From Njordibacter sp028825405 (GTDB lineage: Bacteria > Pseudomonadota > Gammaproteobacteria > Pseudomonadales > Balneatricaceae): a stretch of 64,000 bases of DNA. Every line of letters begins with the position of its first letter. Within the stretch, counting starts at the first letter, position 1. The notes beneath the pieces were generated by a model, which did not search any database, was not told where the DNA came from, and saw only the letters and a list, made by a program, of their open reading frames with translations. Of this stretch, positions 16,296 through 25,680 are shown piece after piece. The position numbers and the translations under genes are program-made. The stretch covers positions 2,542,001 to 2,606,000 of the forward strand of contig NZ_CP159829.1 in assembly GCF_047730065.1 (NCBI RefSeq). The letters run 5' to 3'.

Positions 16296-16316
16296 ACTAA
16301 CCTCTACTTAAAAGTC

Positions 16317-16691
16317 TTAGCTTAATACAACAAAAGCTAAAGCTTGATCTAATTCGTCGGCAATACTTATGTGAGCTTTTTGACTGCCCAAAGTAGCTTG
16401 CCGCTGCGCAGCTGCACCGCTAAGGATAAGCAAAGGCGCGCCCATTTCGTCATGTTCTATGTGCATGTGATGCCATGAAATACCACGGCCAATGCCTGTG
16501 CCCAAAGCTTTAGCTGCTGCCTCTTTGGCAGCAAAACGTTTCGCCAAAAACGCTGCGGGGCTAGGAGCTGCATCAAACTGAATCATCTCTAAAGGCGCAA
16601 GAATGCGCTCCGCAAACTTGCGGCCAGAGCGCTCTAGCGCTGCTTCAATGCGCGCAGTTGATACGATATCTGTGCCAATTGCCTTAACCAT
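16317..16691 (-). CDS. acpS: Holo-[acyl-carrier-protein] synthase AcpS
   Basis: 124 residues. GTDIVSTARIEAAL holds the metal-binding Asp, and FAAKEAAAKALGTG holds the catalytic-region Glu and Lys. It transfers 4'-phosphopantetheine from CoA to ACP for fatty acid synthesis. Located directly after pdxJ, the usual proteobacterial pairing. Confidence 0.94.
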   Translation of the reverse strand: MVKAIGTDIVSTARIEAALERSGRKFAERILAPLEMIQFDAAPSPAAFLAKRFAAKEAAAKALGTGIGRGISWHHMHIEHDEMGAPLLILSGAAAQRQATLGSQKAHISIADELDQALAFVVLS

Positions 16692-16712
16692 GATTAATTG
16701 CCTTAGGGCTGA

Positions 16713-17474
16713 TTAAACGCGGCTCGGCCGGTGAACTTCACGGGCAGCCAACATTACAGCTTTCATATTTTTTACCGCTTGGGGTAAACCAACGAACAAT
16801 GCATCAGCGATCAAGGAGTGGCCAATGTTGAGTTCATTGAATTCAGGAATAGCAGCAATGGCTTCAACATTTTGCAAGTTTAGCCCATGGCCACCATTCA
16901 CAATAAGGCCAAGACCGCCCGCATAGGTTGCAGCTTCTGCGATGCGGGCTAGTTCAGCATACTGCTGAGCTTCACTAGTGGCGTCAGCATAAGCCCCCGT
17001 ATGCAACTCTATCAGTTCTGCACCCGTGCGCTTAGCGGCGTCTATTTGTTGCTCATCAGCATCGATAAACAAAGACACTTGGATACCGACAGCTTGCATG
17101 CGCTGGCATGCAGACTTAATTTTGGCTTCTTGAGAGATGACATCCAAGCCACCTTCTGTCGTCAACTCTTGCCGCTTTTCAGGCACTAGACAGACATACA
17201 CGGGCACAATTTCCACCGCTAAATCCACCATAGCATCGGTGACAGCCATCTCAAAATTCATCCGCGTCTGCAGCACCTGAGCCATGACCCGCACATCACG
17301 CTCTTGAATATGACGCGCGTCCTCCCGCAAATGCACCGTAATGCCATCGGCACCCGCCTGTTCTGCGTCTAAAGCGGCTTTGACTGGATCAGGATAGCGC
17401 GTGCCCCTCGCTTGACGCAATGTTGCCACATGATCTACGTTTACACCCAATAGAATTCGATTTGGATCAACCAT
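16713..17474 (-). CDS. pdxJ: Pyridoxine 5'-phosphate synthase PdxJ
   Basis: TIM-barrel enzyme that condenses 3-amino-2-oxopropyl phosphate with deoxyxylulose phosphate to give pyridoxine phosphate. LGVNVDHVATLRQARGT, GITVHLREDARHI and HTGAYA are family motifs. The ATG at 17474 (MVDPNRILLG) has AGGAGAAC 8 nt upstream and is preferred over an in-frame start six codons earlier. About 250 residues, normal length. Confidence 0.95.
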   Translation of the reverse strand: MVDPNRILLGVNVDHVATLRQARGTRYPDPVKAALDAEQAGADGITVHLREDARHIQERDVRVMAQVLQTRMNFEMAVTDAMVDLAVEIVPVYVCLVPEKRQELTTEGGLDVISQEAKIKSACQRMQAVGIQVSLFIDADEQQIDAAKRTGAELIELHTGAYADATSEAQQYAELARIAEAATYAGGLGLIVNGGHGLNLQNVEAIAAIPEFNELNIGHSLIADALFVGLPQAVKNMKAVMLAAREVHRPSRV

Positions 17475-17527
17475 CTTTTGTGTTCTCCTCATGGTGCCAA
17501 AGCTTTATATAGGCACACTATGCTCAA

Positions 17528-18253
17528 CTATTTGTTCACTATGGGCTGGAATAAATTACGGCTTTGCAGTGGTTTACCGCCCAATAACTGGTCTAAGTTA
17601 GCCCGCGCCATATACTTAGCCACTTTTAGACAGTCTTTATCAACATAATTACCAGCCGCTATTTTTAGCAGCACTTCTCCACTCATGGAAACAGGATCAC
17701 CTAAACCATCGGACGGAATTTGATGCAAACAAATGCCTTGCAATGGGTGCAGCTGGTAATGGCGCTCGGCCACCACAGGTTGGGCTGTTATATAGTCTTT
17801 ATCTAGCACCATATGATACCCCAGTTCGTCCATGAGGTGGACCTCAAACGGACGCAAACACGCTTCTATGCCTTCATTATTGGCCAACTGATTAAGCAGT
17901 GATTGGTAGTAGGCAAATAAATTGGGGTAGGGATCATCAAGAGCAAGTAACTTAAGCAAGAGTTCATTCACATAAAGACCACTATAAAGACCATTACCTA
18001 AAATGCTTAACGGCGCTCCAGCACCCTCTAACTGCACACTGGTGCGCAGTTCGCCACGCCCAGTAAAACTCACCATCAAAGGGGTAAAGGGTTGCACTAA
18101 GGCTCGCTTAGCAGGCTGTTTGCCCTGATTTTTTTGTGCGCCCTTAACCATCACTGACACCCGGCCTTGATTGAGGGTAAATAAATCAGCAATAACACTC
18201 GATTCTCGCCATGGGCGACTGTGCAGTACGTAGGCCGGCTGTTGTTCAGTCAC
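17528..18253 (-). CDS. recO: DNA repair protein RecO
   Basis: 241 residues. An N-terminal OB-fold (AYVLHSRPWRESSVIADLFT; GRVSVMVKGAQK) precedes the helical C-terminal domain. It helps RecR load RecA on SSB-coated DNA. The zinc cysteines seen in some RecO proteins are absent, as is common in gammaproteobacteria. GTG start (18251-18253). Lies between era and pdxJ as in E. coli and Pseudomonas. Confidence 0.9.
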   Translation of the reverse strand: MTEQQPAYVLHSRPWRESSVIADLFTLNQGRVSVMVKGAQKNQGKQPAKRALVQPFTPLMVSFTGRGELRTSVQLEGAGAPLSILGNGLYSGLYVNELLLKLLALDDPYPNLFAYYQSLLNQLANNEGIEACLRPFEVHLMDELGYHMVLDKDYITAQPVVAERHYQLHPLQGICLHQIPSDGLGDPVSMSGEVLLKIAAGNYVDKDCLKVAKYMARANLDQLLGGKPLQSRNLFQPIVNK

Positions 18254-18269
18254 CCAAGTTCACCTCTAA

Positions 18270-19205
18270 TTAATCGAGACCGTCATAGCCTAAGCTCTGC
18301 AATGCTCGCTCATCATCAGACCAACCACTTTTCACCTTGACCCAAAGTTTAAGCATGACCTTACACTCAAACATGCGCTCCATGTCGACCCGTGCATCCC
18401 GCCCAATCTGTTTAATACGATCACCTTTATCACCGATAAGGATACGCTTTTGACCTTTACGCTCGACTAGAATTAACGCACCTATGTGCAGTATAGGTCC
18501 ATCTTGGGCAAATTCTTCTATTTCTACGGTCATTTGGTAAGGTAACTCATCACCAAGTTGGCGCATGATTTTTTCGCGAATCAATTCTGCCGTAATAAAC
18601 CGCGCACTGCGGTCAGTCACTTGGTCCTCTGGAAAAAAGTGGCGGCCGTTGGGAAGCTGTTCCAATACGCACTGTTCTAACTGGTCAACTGATGCCCCCG
18701 TGTGAGCTGCAATAGGGACTAAAACAGCATTAGGCAGACGCAGTTGCACTTCCTGTAAATAGGGCAGTAAGGATTGTTTATCATCAAGTATGTCAATTTT
18801 GTTGATGGCTAAAATAACAGGACAATTGGCCGCTTTAACTTTTTCACACACATGTTCATCGGCATCATTCCAACGTGTACGATCCACCATAAAAATAACT
18901 AAATCTACGTGCTTTAATGCACTAGATGCGGCTTTATTCATATATCGGTTGATTGCCTTGTCGGCTTGATCGATATGTAATCCCGGTGTATCCACATAGA
19001 CAACCTGAACCTCACCTTCGGTTTTAATGCCTAGGATTTGATGCCGTGTGGTTTGAGGTTTGCGCGATGTAATACTAATTTTTTGACCCAAGATACGGTT
19101 TAGTAAAGTGGACTTACCCACATTGGGCCGGCCCACGATAGCCACATAACCGCACTTTGTCTTGCTTTCATTCTGGGCTGCTAGCCAAGTATCTAGATCT
19201 GTCAT
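18270..19205 (-). CDS. era: GTPase Era
   Basis: About 311 residues from ATG 19205 (MTDLDTWLAA). Walker A GRPNVGKST (25-33), DTPGLH and NKID make the GTPase domain. The C-terminal KH domain contains ILIGDKGDRIKQIGRDAR. It binds 16S rRNA 3' end and guides 30S maturation. A longer frame overlaps rnc; the chosen start lies 13 bp after the rnc stop. Confidence 0.95.
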   Translation of the reverse strand: MTDLDTWLAAQNESKTKCGYVAIVGRPNVGKSTLLNRILGQKISITSRKPQTTRHQILGIKTEGEVQVVYVDTPGLHIDQADKAINRYMNKAASSALKHVDLVIFMVDRTRWNDADEHVCEKVKAANCPVILAINKIDILDDKQSLLPYLQEVQLRLPNAVLVPIAAHTGASVDQLEQCVLEQLPNGRHFFPEDQVTDRSARFITAELIREKIMRQLGDELPYQMTVEIEEFAQDGPILHIGALILVERKGQKRILIGDKGDRIKQIGRDARVDMERMFECKVMLKLWVKVKSGWSDDERALQSLGYDGLD

Positions 19206-19218
19206 GGTATATTTTCTG

Positions 19219-19926
19219 CTATAACGATTCTTGACCAAGCTGCTGAAGTGCAAGGGTGGCTGATTTTTGTTCGGCGATACGGCGGCTTGACGCCTCCGCT
19301 TTCGTGGGTTTATCCAATAAACTGCTGTGGCACTCTATAACGAACATTTGCTCGTGATCTTGCCCCTTAACATCAATTAAGGTGTATTCCGGCAGGTCTA
19401 ATTTCTTTGACTGTAAGTATTCTTGCAAGCGTGTTTTAGGATCTTTTTGGGTGTCAGACAGGCTTAAATTTTCAAGCCGAGAGGTAAACCAAGCTAGAAT
19501 ACGCGCTTGACAAACTGCCATACCCGCATCTTTATAAATCGCGCCTATTAAGGCTTCCGTAGCGTCTGCAAGAATCGACTCACGTCTTTGACCACCACTT
19601 TTTAGCTCGCCTACACCTAGTTTCAAACAAGGGCCGATGTGCATTTCTTGTGCCACTTGAGCCAGTGTCACACCTTTGACTAAACCTGCACGCAAGCGAC
19701 TTAATTGACCTTCTCGCGCCTTAGGAAACTTCTCAAACAGCGCGTTGGCAATAACAAAATTAACGATGGAATCACCTAAAAATTCTAAGCGCTCGTTATT
19801 GTAGTGGCCACATGAGCGGTGAGTAAGCGCTAACTCTAATAACTTATGATCGGCAAAAGAATACCCCATAGCCACACACAAGGCATCCATTTTTTGCTGG
19901 TAGGCGGTGGCCGCTGGCGCTTTCAT
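19219..19926 (-). CDS. rnc: Ribonuclease III
   Basis: 235 residues. The signature NERLEFLGDSIV (44-55) carries catalytic acidic residues, and a second acidic motif is in DATEALIGAIYKD. A C-terminal dsRNA-binding domain starts at about residue 160 (DPKTRLQEYLQ) and ends with the basic SSRRIAEQKSA. It processes rRNA precursors and structured mRNAs. Between lepB and era in the standard order. Confidence 0.95.
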   Translation of the reverse strand: MKAPAATAYQQKMDALCVAMGYSFADHKLLELALTHRSCGHYNNERLEFLGDSIVNFVIANALFEKFPKAREGQLSRLRAGLVKGVTLAQVAQEMHIGPCLKLGVGELKSGGQRRESILADATEALIGAIYKDAGMAVCQARILAWFTSRLENLSLSDTQKDPKTRLQEYLQSKKLDLPEYTLIDVKGQDHEQMFVIECHSSLLDKPTKAEASSRRIAEQKSATLALQQLGQESL

Positions 19927-19927
19927 C

Positions 19928-20731
19928 TTAATCTATGCTGCCCGCAGTACTAAAATTGGGCAAGCTAAAGAAACTGTCCCAATGCAACCACACTGCGACC
20001 GCTTTACCCGTAATATTGGCTTCTGGCACAAAGCCCCAATAGCGACTGTCATTGCTGCCATCTCTGTTGTCACCCATAGTGAAATACTGGCCTGACGGAA
20101 TTGTAATACTGCCATTTTTACCAGGATTTTTGTTACGCCAAATCAGGTGTTCCACATCACCCAACTGCTCTAAGTAAATTTCTGTGGTGGGCGATGCATC
20201 AGCCACATAGGTTTGAGCCATTTGTTGGCCATTGATATAAATGACCTTATCACGTAACTCTAAGGTATCCCCTGGAACTGCTACTACCCGCTTAATATAT
20301 TTGATCGCTGGATTTTTGGGGTACTTGAAGACCATCACATCTCCCGCTTTTGGGTCATTGTAGTCCAACACCTTAGTGCCTAGTACTGGCAACCGCACAC
20401 CATATTCAAACTTATTAACCACAATAAAATCGCCTACGGTCAGAGTGGGTAGCATGGAGCCCGAAGGAATTTGATAAGGTTCCATAAAAAAAGAACGTAG
20501 CACGAGCACAAAGGCCAACACAGGAAAGAATGAACGACTGTATTCGGCAAACATGGGTTCGCGCATGAGGTCAACTTGCTGCGCTTCAGGGAGTTCTCCA
20601 CCAGCGCGAGTTATCGCCAGTTCTAAGACTTTAATGCGGGCTGGTTTCCATAACCACACGTCCAAGGCATAGCCCACACCAAACACACCCACAAGCACAG
20701 TCAGCAGCAATTCAAAATCAAGGTCCATCAT
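19928..20731 (-). CDS. lepB: Signal peptidase I LepB
   Basis: 267 residues. An N-terminal hydrophobic helix (about 6-27) and a second (68-82) anchor it in the inner membrane. Catalytic Ser92 is in IPSGSMLPTL and the general-base Lys in YIKRVVAVPGD. GDNRDGSNDSRYWGFV is box E. It cleaves Sec and Tat signal peptides, including those predicted for the exported proteins here. Stop is 1 bp before the rnc start. Confidence 0.95.
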   Translation of the reverse strand: MMDLDFELLLTVLVGVFGVGYALDVWLWKPARIKVLELAITRAGGELPEAQQVDLMREPMFAEYSRSFFPVLAFVLVLRSFFMEPYQIPSGSMLPTLTVGDFIVVNKFEYGVRLPVLGTKVLDYNDPKAGDVMVFKYPKNPAIKYIKRVVAVPGDTLELRDKVIYINGQQMAQTYVADASPTTEIYLEQLGDVEHLIWRNKNPGKNGSITIPSGQYFTMGDNRDGSNDSRYWGFVPEANITGKAVAVWLHWDSFFSLPNFSTAGSID

Positions 20732-20770
20732 GGTTTATTTATCCTCTATCTCTGTTAGCCAGCCACTTAA

Positions 20771-20845
20771 CTAACCTAACTATCTAACCTAACTATCTAA
20801 CCTAACTATCTAACTTAACTATCTAACCTAACTATCTAACTTAAG
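20771..20845. repeat. 13-bp tandem repeat overlapping the lepA stop codon
   Basis: Five full units of CTAACCTAACTAT (one variant with TTAACT) run from 20771 to 20835, with a partial sixth unit following. The lepA stop codon (20828-20830) and the preceding codons for K-L-D-S fall inside the array, and the rest fills the lepA-lepB spacer. Every unit supplies TAG on the gene strand, so changes in unit number within the spacer would leave LepA intact. Confidence 0.85.
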
Positions 20846-22627
20846 TACTGCTAAAAAGGCGTCCTGTGGGATTTCTACACTTCCCACTTGCTTCATGCGC
20901 TTTTTACCCTCTTTTTGTTTTGATAGCAGTTTCTTCTTGCGGCTAATATCTCCACCATAACATTTAGCTGTGACATTTTTACGCAGAGCTTTAACCGTGG
21001 TACGAGACACAATATTGCCACCAATGGCGGCTTGAATAGCCACGTCAAACATTTGCCGAGGAATTAACTCCTTCATTTTTTCGCATAATGCTCGGCCCCG
21101 GCTTTGGGCGTTATCCCGATGCATAATCACCGCTAAAGCATCCACTCGCTCACTGTTAATGAGAATATCCAAGCGCACCAGTTTAGCTTCTTCAAAGCGC
21201 ACAAAGTTGTACTCTAAGGAGGCATAACCTCGACTCACAGATTTAAGCCTGTCAAAGAAATCTAGCACGACTTCGCTCATGGGCATGTCATACGTCAGGG
21301 CAACCTGAGTCGCAGTAAACTGCATATTTTTTTGCACACCGCGTTTTAACACACACAAAGTAATCACGTTACCCAAGTGTTCCTGAGGCACCAAAATATT
21401 AGCCTCCACAATAGGCTCACGCATCTCGGCAACGCCACCCATATCTGGCAACTTTGATGGATTATCGACGTAAATCACTTTACCGTTATTAAGTTCTAGT
21501 TCGTATATTACTGTAGGCGCGGTCGTTAACAGATCAAGGTTATATTCGCGCTCTAAACGCTCTTGAATAATTTCCATGTGCAACATGCCCAAAAAGCCAC
21601 ACCGAAACCCAAAGCCGAGGGCATCAGAACTTTCTGGCTCATAAAACAGGGACGCGTCATTTAAGCTTAACTTGGATAGTGCTTCACGAAAGTCTTCATA
21701 GTCATCGGAACTAGTGGGAAATAAACCTGCATAAACTTGAGGCTGAACCTTTTTGAATCCCGGCAGACTTTCAACGTCAGCAGTTTTAAGATGAGTTAGG
21801 GTGTCGCCTACAGGTGCACCATGAATATCTTTAATTCCAGCCACTACATAACCCACTTCACCAGCTCTTAAGACATCTGTTTGAAGTCGCTTAGGCGTAA
21901 ATATACCAATGTCGTCTACACCATATTGTATGCCAGTGGACTTCACCACAATCTTATCTTTCTTGCGCAGTACGCCATTTTTAATGCGCACTAAAGACAC
22001 AATGCCTAGATAGTTATCAAACCAAGAATCAATAATTAAGGCCTGCAAAGGCTTATCTTCATCACCAGTTGGAGGTGGGATTAATTCAATCAACTGCTCT
22101 AATACAGCTTCCATTCCCAAGCCACTTTTGGCTGAGGCTGCAACAGCATCTGAGGCATCAATGCCAATCACTTCTTCAATTTCTTGTTTCACTTTGTCTG
22201 GATCAGCTTGGGGCAAGTCCATTTTATTCAAAACAGGAACAACTTCTAGACCTAGCTCTAAGGCGGTGTAGCAGTTAGCTACAGACTGAGCCTCCACGCC
22301 TTGGGCAGCATCTACAACCAATAAAGCGCCTTCGCAAGCCTCTAAAGAACGGGAAACTTCATAGGAAAAATCCACATGCCCAGGCGTATCGATAAAGTTC
22401 AGCTGGTAGGTTTTACCGTCTTTACTGTGAAAGTCTAAAGTGACACTCTGGGCTTTAATAGTGATGCCACGTTCGCGTTCAATGTCCATGGAGTCCAACA
22501 CTTGTTGCTCCATTTCGCGATCTGACAAACCACCACACATTTGGATAAAACGATCTGCAATCGTCGATTTACCATGATCGATATGAGCGATAATGGAAAA
22601 GTTGCGGATCAGGGAATTTATGGACAT
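20828..22627 (-). CDS. lepA: Elongation factor 4 (LepA)
   Basis: 599 residues, full length. The translational GTPase domain has AHIDHGKST (14-22), DTPGHVDF and NKMD. Later domains include the EF4-specific C-terminal region (RRDNAQSRGRAL-like segment, here HRDNAQSRGRALCEKM, and KKKLLSKQKEGKKRMKQVG). It acts on stalled or maturing ribosomes. First gene of the long minus-strand array. The C-terminal residues are encoded by a tandem repeat. Confidence 0.96.
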   Translation of the reverse strand: MSINSLIRNFSIIAHIDHGKSTIADRFIQMCGGLSDREMEQQVLDSMDIERERGITIKAQSVTLDFHSKDGKTYQLNFIDTPGHVDFSYEVSRSLEACEGALLVVDAAQGVEAQSVANCYTALELGLEVVPVLNKMDLPQADPDKVKQEIEEVIGIDASDAVAASAKSGLGMEAVLEQLIELIPPPTGDEDKPLQALIIDSWFDNYLGIVSLVRIKNGVLRKKDKIVVKSTGIQYGVDDIGIFTPKRLQTDVLRAGEVGYVVAGIKDIHGAPVGDTLTHLKTADVESLPGFKKVQPQVYAGLFPTSSDDYEDFREALSKLSLNDASLFYEPESSDALGFGFRCGFLGMLHMEIIQERLEREYNLDLLTTAPTVIYELELNNGKVIYVDNPSKLPDMGGVAEMREPIVEANILVPQEHLGNVITLCVLKRGVQKNMQFTATQVALTYDMPMSEVVLDFFDRLKSVSRGYASLEYNFVRFEEAKLVRLDILINSERVDALAVIMHRDNAQSRGRALCEKMKELIPRQMFDVAIQAAIGGNIVSRTTVKALRKNVTAKCYGGDISRKKKLLSKQKEGKKRMKQVGSVEIPQDAFLAVLKLDS

Positions 22628-22687
22628 GCGATGGGTTCCGAGTTACCCCGACTAAAAAAGCAAAAGTCAGGAGTATAAAAGAGCGAA

Positions 22688-22693
22688 ATTATA
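22688..22693 (-). promoter_or_regulatory. Candidate -10 box for lepA
   Basis: TATAAT on the minus strand, about 60 bp upstream of the lepA ATG. No good -35 is seen at 17 bp, so support is limited to one consensus hexamer in the right place. Confidence 0.3.
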
Positions 22694-22819
22694 TCCTAGT
22701 TGAAGCTAAAAAACCTCAGCAAGACTGCCTCCTGCCGTTTTGTTAAGGCCATTTGCGTCTAATTTTACGAGCTAAGTTGGGTGATTGACTTTTTCAACCT
22801 GGTTTTGCATCTATTGCAA

Positions 22820-23335
22820 TCACTTATGCGCCATCTCATCGCGCAGTTGTTGATATTGCTGCAACTGTTCCGGCGTTAATAAATCTACGATCTGACCTTC
22901 CACTTGGGCTCTTTCAATTAAAGCTTGGGCCATGGCTTTGCCATGCAAATCACCAATGACTTGGGCTTTGGCAATATACGCACTACCACCCAGTTCTAAC
23001 TGCTCTAACTCTAGCAGCCTGGCTTTGATGGCCTGTTGACGAGATGATGTGTTTTGGTGCTGAGTGCGCATAAAGCCCTTAAAAGCGTTCTCTTGTGCTT
23101 CTGTCAAATCGAGCACCTTAGCTAAACGACTTAGCCTCATGCCCCTTTTTTGGCCAGCTCCATGATCGTAGGCTATGAGCTCATCTGCATGCTGGCAACC
23201 ATAGGAGCCTATCACTGCAGCAGCCCTACAATCGTTTTTGTTATCTGCTTGTGTTAATCCAGAGACTAACAAAATAAGCAGGCCTAGAATCACCGCAGGC
23301 AAGTAAATTAGCTGGTGCTTACAAGATATATTAAT
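22820..23335 (-). CDS. Spy/CpxP-like periplasmic protein
   Basis: About 170 residues: a signal peptide (hydrophobic VILGLLILLVSGL, cut after TQA) and an all-helical mature domain with LDLTEAQ and LLTPEQ, the LTxxQ motifs of Spy/CpxP/Zra-family chaperones and sensors. No ATG begins the frame. TTG at 23300-23302 is possible. ATT at 23333-23335 has AGGAG with a 7-nt spacer and would give the signal peptide its usual basic N-terminus, so that start is used here. A CpxRA-like pair occurs at 59033-61109, but a link is speculative. Confidence 0.6.
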   Translation of the reverse strand: MNISCKHQLIYLPAVILGLLILLVSGLTQADNKNDCRAAAVIGSYGCQHADELIAYDHGAGQKRGMRLSRLAKVLDLTEAQENAFKGFMRTQHQNTSSRQQAIKARLLELEQLELGGSAYIAKAQVIGDLHGKAMAQALIERAQVEGQIVDLLTPEQLQQYQQLRDEMAHK

Positions 23336-23654
23336 GCTTTTGCTCCTAAATAATCGACCCTCTTTTTGGCTATACTATTATAGGTATTCAAATGCAAGAA
23401 TGGGTGTAGGCAATGCAAAGGAGTGCAAAGGTAGTGCGATTTAGGACACAAAATAATGGGCGCTCAATGATAAAAATGCCCAGTCGCAGGCACTCGGGCA
23501 CTCAGGCACACAGGCACCAAATCACTACCAATATAGAGCCTCTTAGGTGAGCATTATGTTAAGTGGCTCAAGAGAATAATAGCAGCATCATTTAGACCAT
23601 GTGAAAAGTTAAATCCCACCCAATGTGACACCAAGACCATGATTATTATAGCCC
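23336..23654. other. Intergenic region, no gene seen
   Basis: The spacer between parE and the Spy-like gene. It contains TATAAT on the minus strand at 23377-23382, suitably placed for the Spy-like gene, and a short run of GGCACTC/GGCACAC imperfect repeats near 23490-23520. No open frame with start signals was found. Confidence 0.4.
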
Positions 23655-25553
23655 TTAGTCTACTTGAGCCAAGTTGCCCTTTTCTTGCAACCAAGACTTA
23701 CGATCACCTGCACGTTTTTTAGCCAACAGCATATCCATCACTTCCATAGTGCCGTCACCAGCCTCTAAACTTAGTTGGACCAGCCTTCGGCTGTCAGGCT
23801 TCATGGTGGTTTCTCTGAGCTGTGAAGGGTTCATTTCGCCCAGACCTTTAAACCTCTGAACATTAACTTTGCCACGCTTTTTCTCAGCCGTAATATGGTC
23901 TAACACACTTTGTTTTTCACTCTCGTCAAGGGCATAAAATACGTCCTTGCCCACATCAATTCGGTATAAGGGAGGCATAGCCACATAAACATGACCCGCA
24001 GCAACGAGGGGCTTAAAGTGGCGCACAAACAAGGCACACAAAAGTGTTGCTATGTGTAAACCATCTGAATCAGCATCAGCCAAAATACAAATCTTGCCAT
24101 ACCTCAAGCCTTCTAAATTATCTGCCCCTGGGTCTACCCCGATGGCTACAGCAATGTGATGAACCTCTTGAGAAGCTAATATTTGGCCTGAGTCCACTTC
24201 CCAAGTATTGAGTATTTTGCCCCGCAACGGCAAGATGGCTTGAAATTCCCGCTCCCGCGCCTGTTTAGCAGAACCTCCAGCCGAGTCTCCCTCTACCAAA
24301 AATAGCTCACCTCGGCTTACATCAGTGCCGCTGCAGTCAGCCAACTTACCGGGCAAAGCGGGACCCTGTGTGATTTTCTTACGGATCACTTTTTTACCGG
24401 CACGCAAACGCTTTTGAGCGTGATTAATGACTAATTCAGCCAGTAATTCTCCTTCGTCCGTATGTTTATTGAGCCATAAACTAAACGCATCTTTCACTTC
24501 ACCAGACACATAAGCCACAATTTGGCGCGACGATAACCGCTCTTTGGTTTGCCCAGAAAACTGAGGGTCCTGCATTTTTACCGACAAGACAAAACAGCAA
24601 CGGTCCCATATGTCCTCTGGACCAAGCTTTACCCCTCGTGGCAACAAGGCTCGAATTTCACAAAATTCCCTTAGGGCATCCAATAATCCACTGCGCAAAC
24701 CATTCACATGAGTACCACCCTGTGACGTGGGTATCAAGTTGACATAACCCTCTTGGGTTAGTTCTCCACCTTCAGGTAGCCATTGCACTGCCCAATCTAC
24801 GCCTTCAATTTCACTTTTTCGACTGCCCACAAAAGGCGTTTCGGGCAGGCATTTATAGCCCTCATTGGCCATGTGAAGGTAGTCTTCTAGACCTTCTTGG
24901 TAAAACCATTCATGTTTTTCTTTGGCGGTTGTCGTTAAGTCTAAAAAGGTCACTTTCAAACCACTACAAAGGACTGCCTTGGCCCGCAACACATGTTTAA
25001 GCCGTACCACAGAAAACTTAGCAGAATCAAAATACTGAGGATCAGGAGTAAAGGTGACACTGGTACCCGTGTTGCGTTGGCCTACGGTATCTACCACTTC
25101 TAACTCGCTAACTTTATGGCCATCAGCAAAAGCAATCCGATGCACTTCGCCATTACGCCTAATTTTGACCTCAAGGGCCGAGGTCAAAGCGTTGACAACA
25201 GAAATGCCCACCCCATGGAGTCCTCCAGAAAACTGGTAGTTTTTGTTGGAAAACTTGCCCCCTGCGTGCAGACGAGTGAGGATAAGCTCGACGCCACTGA
25301 CACCCTCTTCGGCATGCACATCTACGGGCATACCACGGCCATTATCGATCACGGTAAGTGATTGATCACTATGAAGGATCACATCAATTTGATCTGCATG
25401 CCCAGCGAGCGCCTCATCAACTGAATTGTCGATGACTTCTTGGGCTAAGTGATTGGGACGACTGGTGTCCGTGTACATACCTGGGCGCTTTTTGACAGGA
25501 TCCAAACCACTTAATACTTCTATGGAATCCGCTGTGTAGTTATCTTGTGCCAT
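23655..25553 (-). CDS. parE: DNA topoisomerase IV subunit B
   Basis: 632 residues, GyrB/ParE family. The GHKL ATPase domain has DNSVDEALAGHAD and GGLHGVGISVVNAL. The TOPRIM domain has LVEGDSAGGSAKQAR and DADSDGLH, followed by the C-terminal QRFKGLGEMNPSQL. The shorter length and GLHGVGISVVNALS-type motif fit ParE rather than GyrB. It partners ParC (not in the window) to decatenate chromosomes. Followed by cpdA and nudF on its upstream side, as in E. coli. Confidence 0.94.
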   Translation of the reverse strand: MAQDNYTADSIEVLSGLDPVKKRPGMYTDTSRPNHLAQEVIDNSVDEALAGHADQIDVILHSDQSLTVIDNGRGMPVDVHAEEGVSGVELILTRLHAGGKFSNKNYQFSGGLHGVGISVVNALTSALEVKIRRNGEVHRIAFADGHKVSELEVVDTVGQRNTGTSVTFTPDPQYFDSAKFSVVRLKHVLRAKAVLCSGLKVTFLDLTTTAKEKHEWFYQEGLEDYLHMANEGYKCLPETPFVGSRKSEIEGVDWAVQWLPEGGELTQEGYVNLIPTSQGGTHVNGLRSGLLDALREFCEIRALLPRGVKLGPEDIWDRCCFVLSVKMQDPQFSGQTKERLSSRQIVAYVSGEVKDAFSLWLNKHTDEGELLAELVINHAQKRLRAGKKVIRKKITQGPALPGKLADCSGTDVSRGELFLVEGDSAGGSAKQAREREFQAILPLRGKILNTWEVDSGQILASQEVHHIAVAIGVDPGADNLEGLRYGKICILADADSDGLHIATLLCALFVRHFKPLVAAGHVYVAMPPLYRIDVGKDVFYALDESEKQSVLDHITAEKKRGKVNVQRFKGLGEMNPSQLRETTMKPDSRRLVQLSLEAGDGTMEVMDMLLAKKRAGDRKSWLQEKGNLAQVD

Positions 25554-25680
25554 GGAGTTACGTTACCGATAGTGTGGTTTTAGAGTTAGCAATAAATCGC
25601 ATTTGATCGCCAATGAGCAATAATAGCAGAAAATGCTTCACTGCCCAGACGTTTTGCTCTTAGATGCAAATTTTGCTGTT

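Noticed and set aside
22720..22745. Terminator near the sequence CAGGAGGCAG...TTTTTT upstream of lepA
   Set aside because: The T-run exists on the minus strand but the preceding bases do not form a stable stem.
23485..23520. CRISPR-like repeats (GGCACTC/GGCACAC)
   Set aside because: Units are 7-9 bp without spacers of regular length; no cas gene is present. No CRISPR array was seen anywhere in the window.
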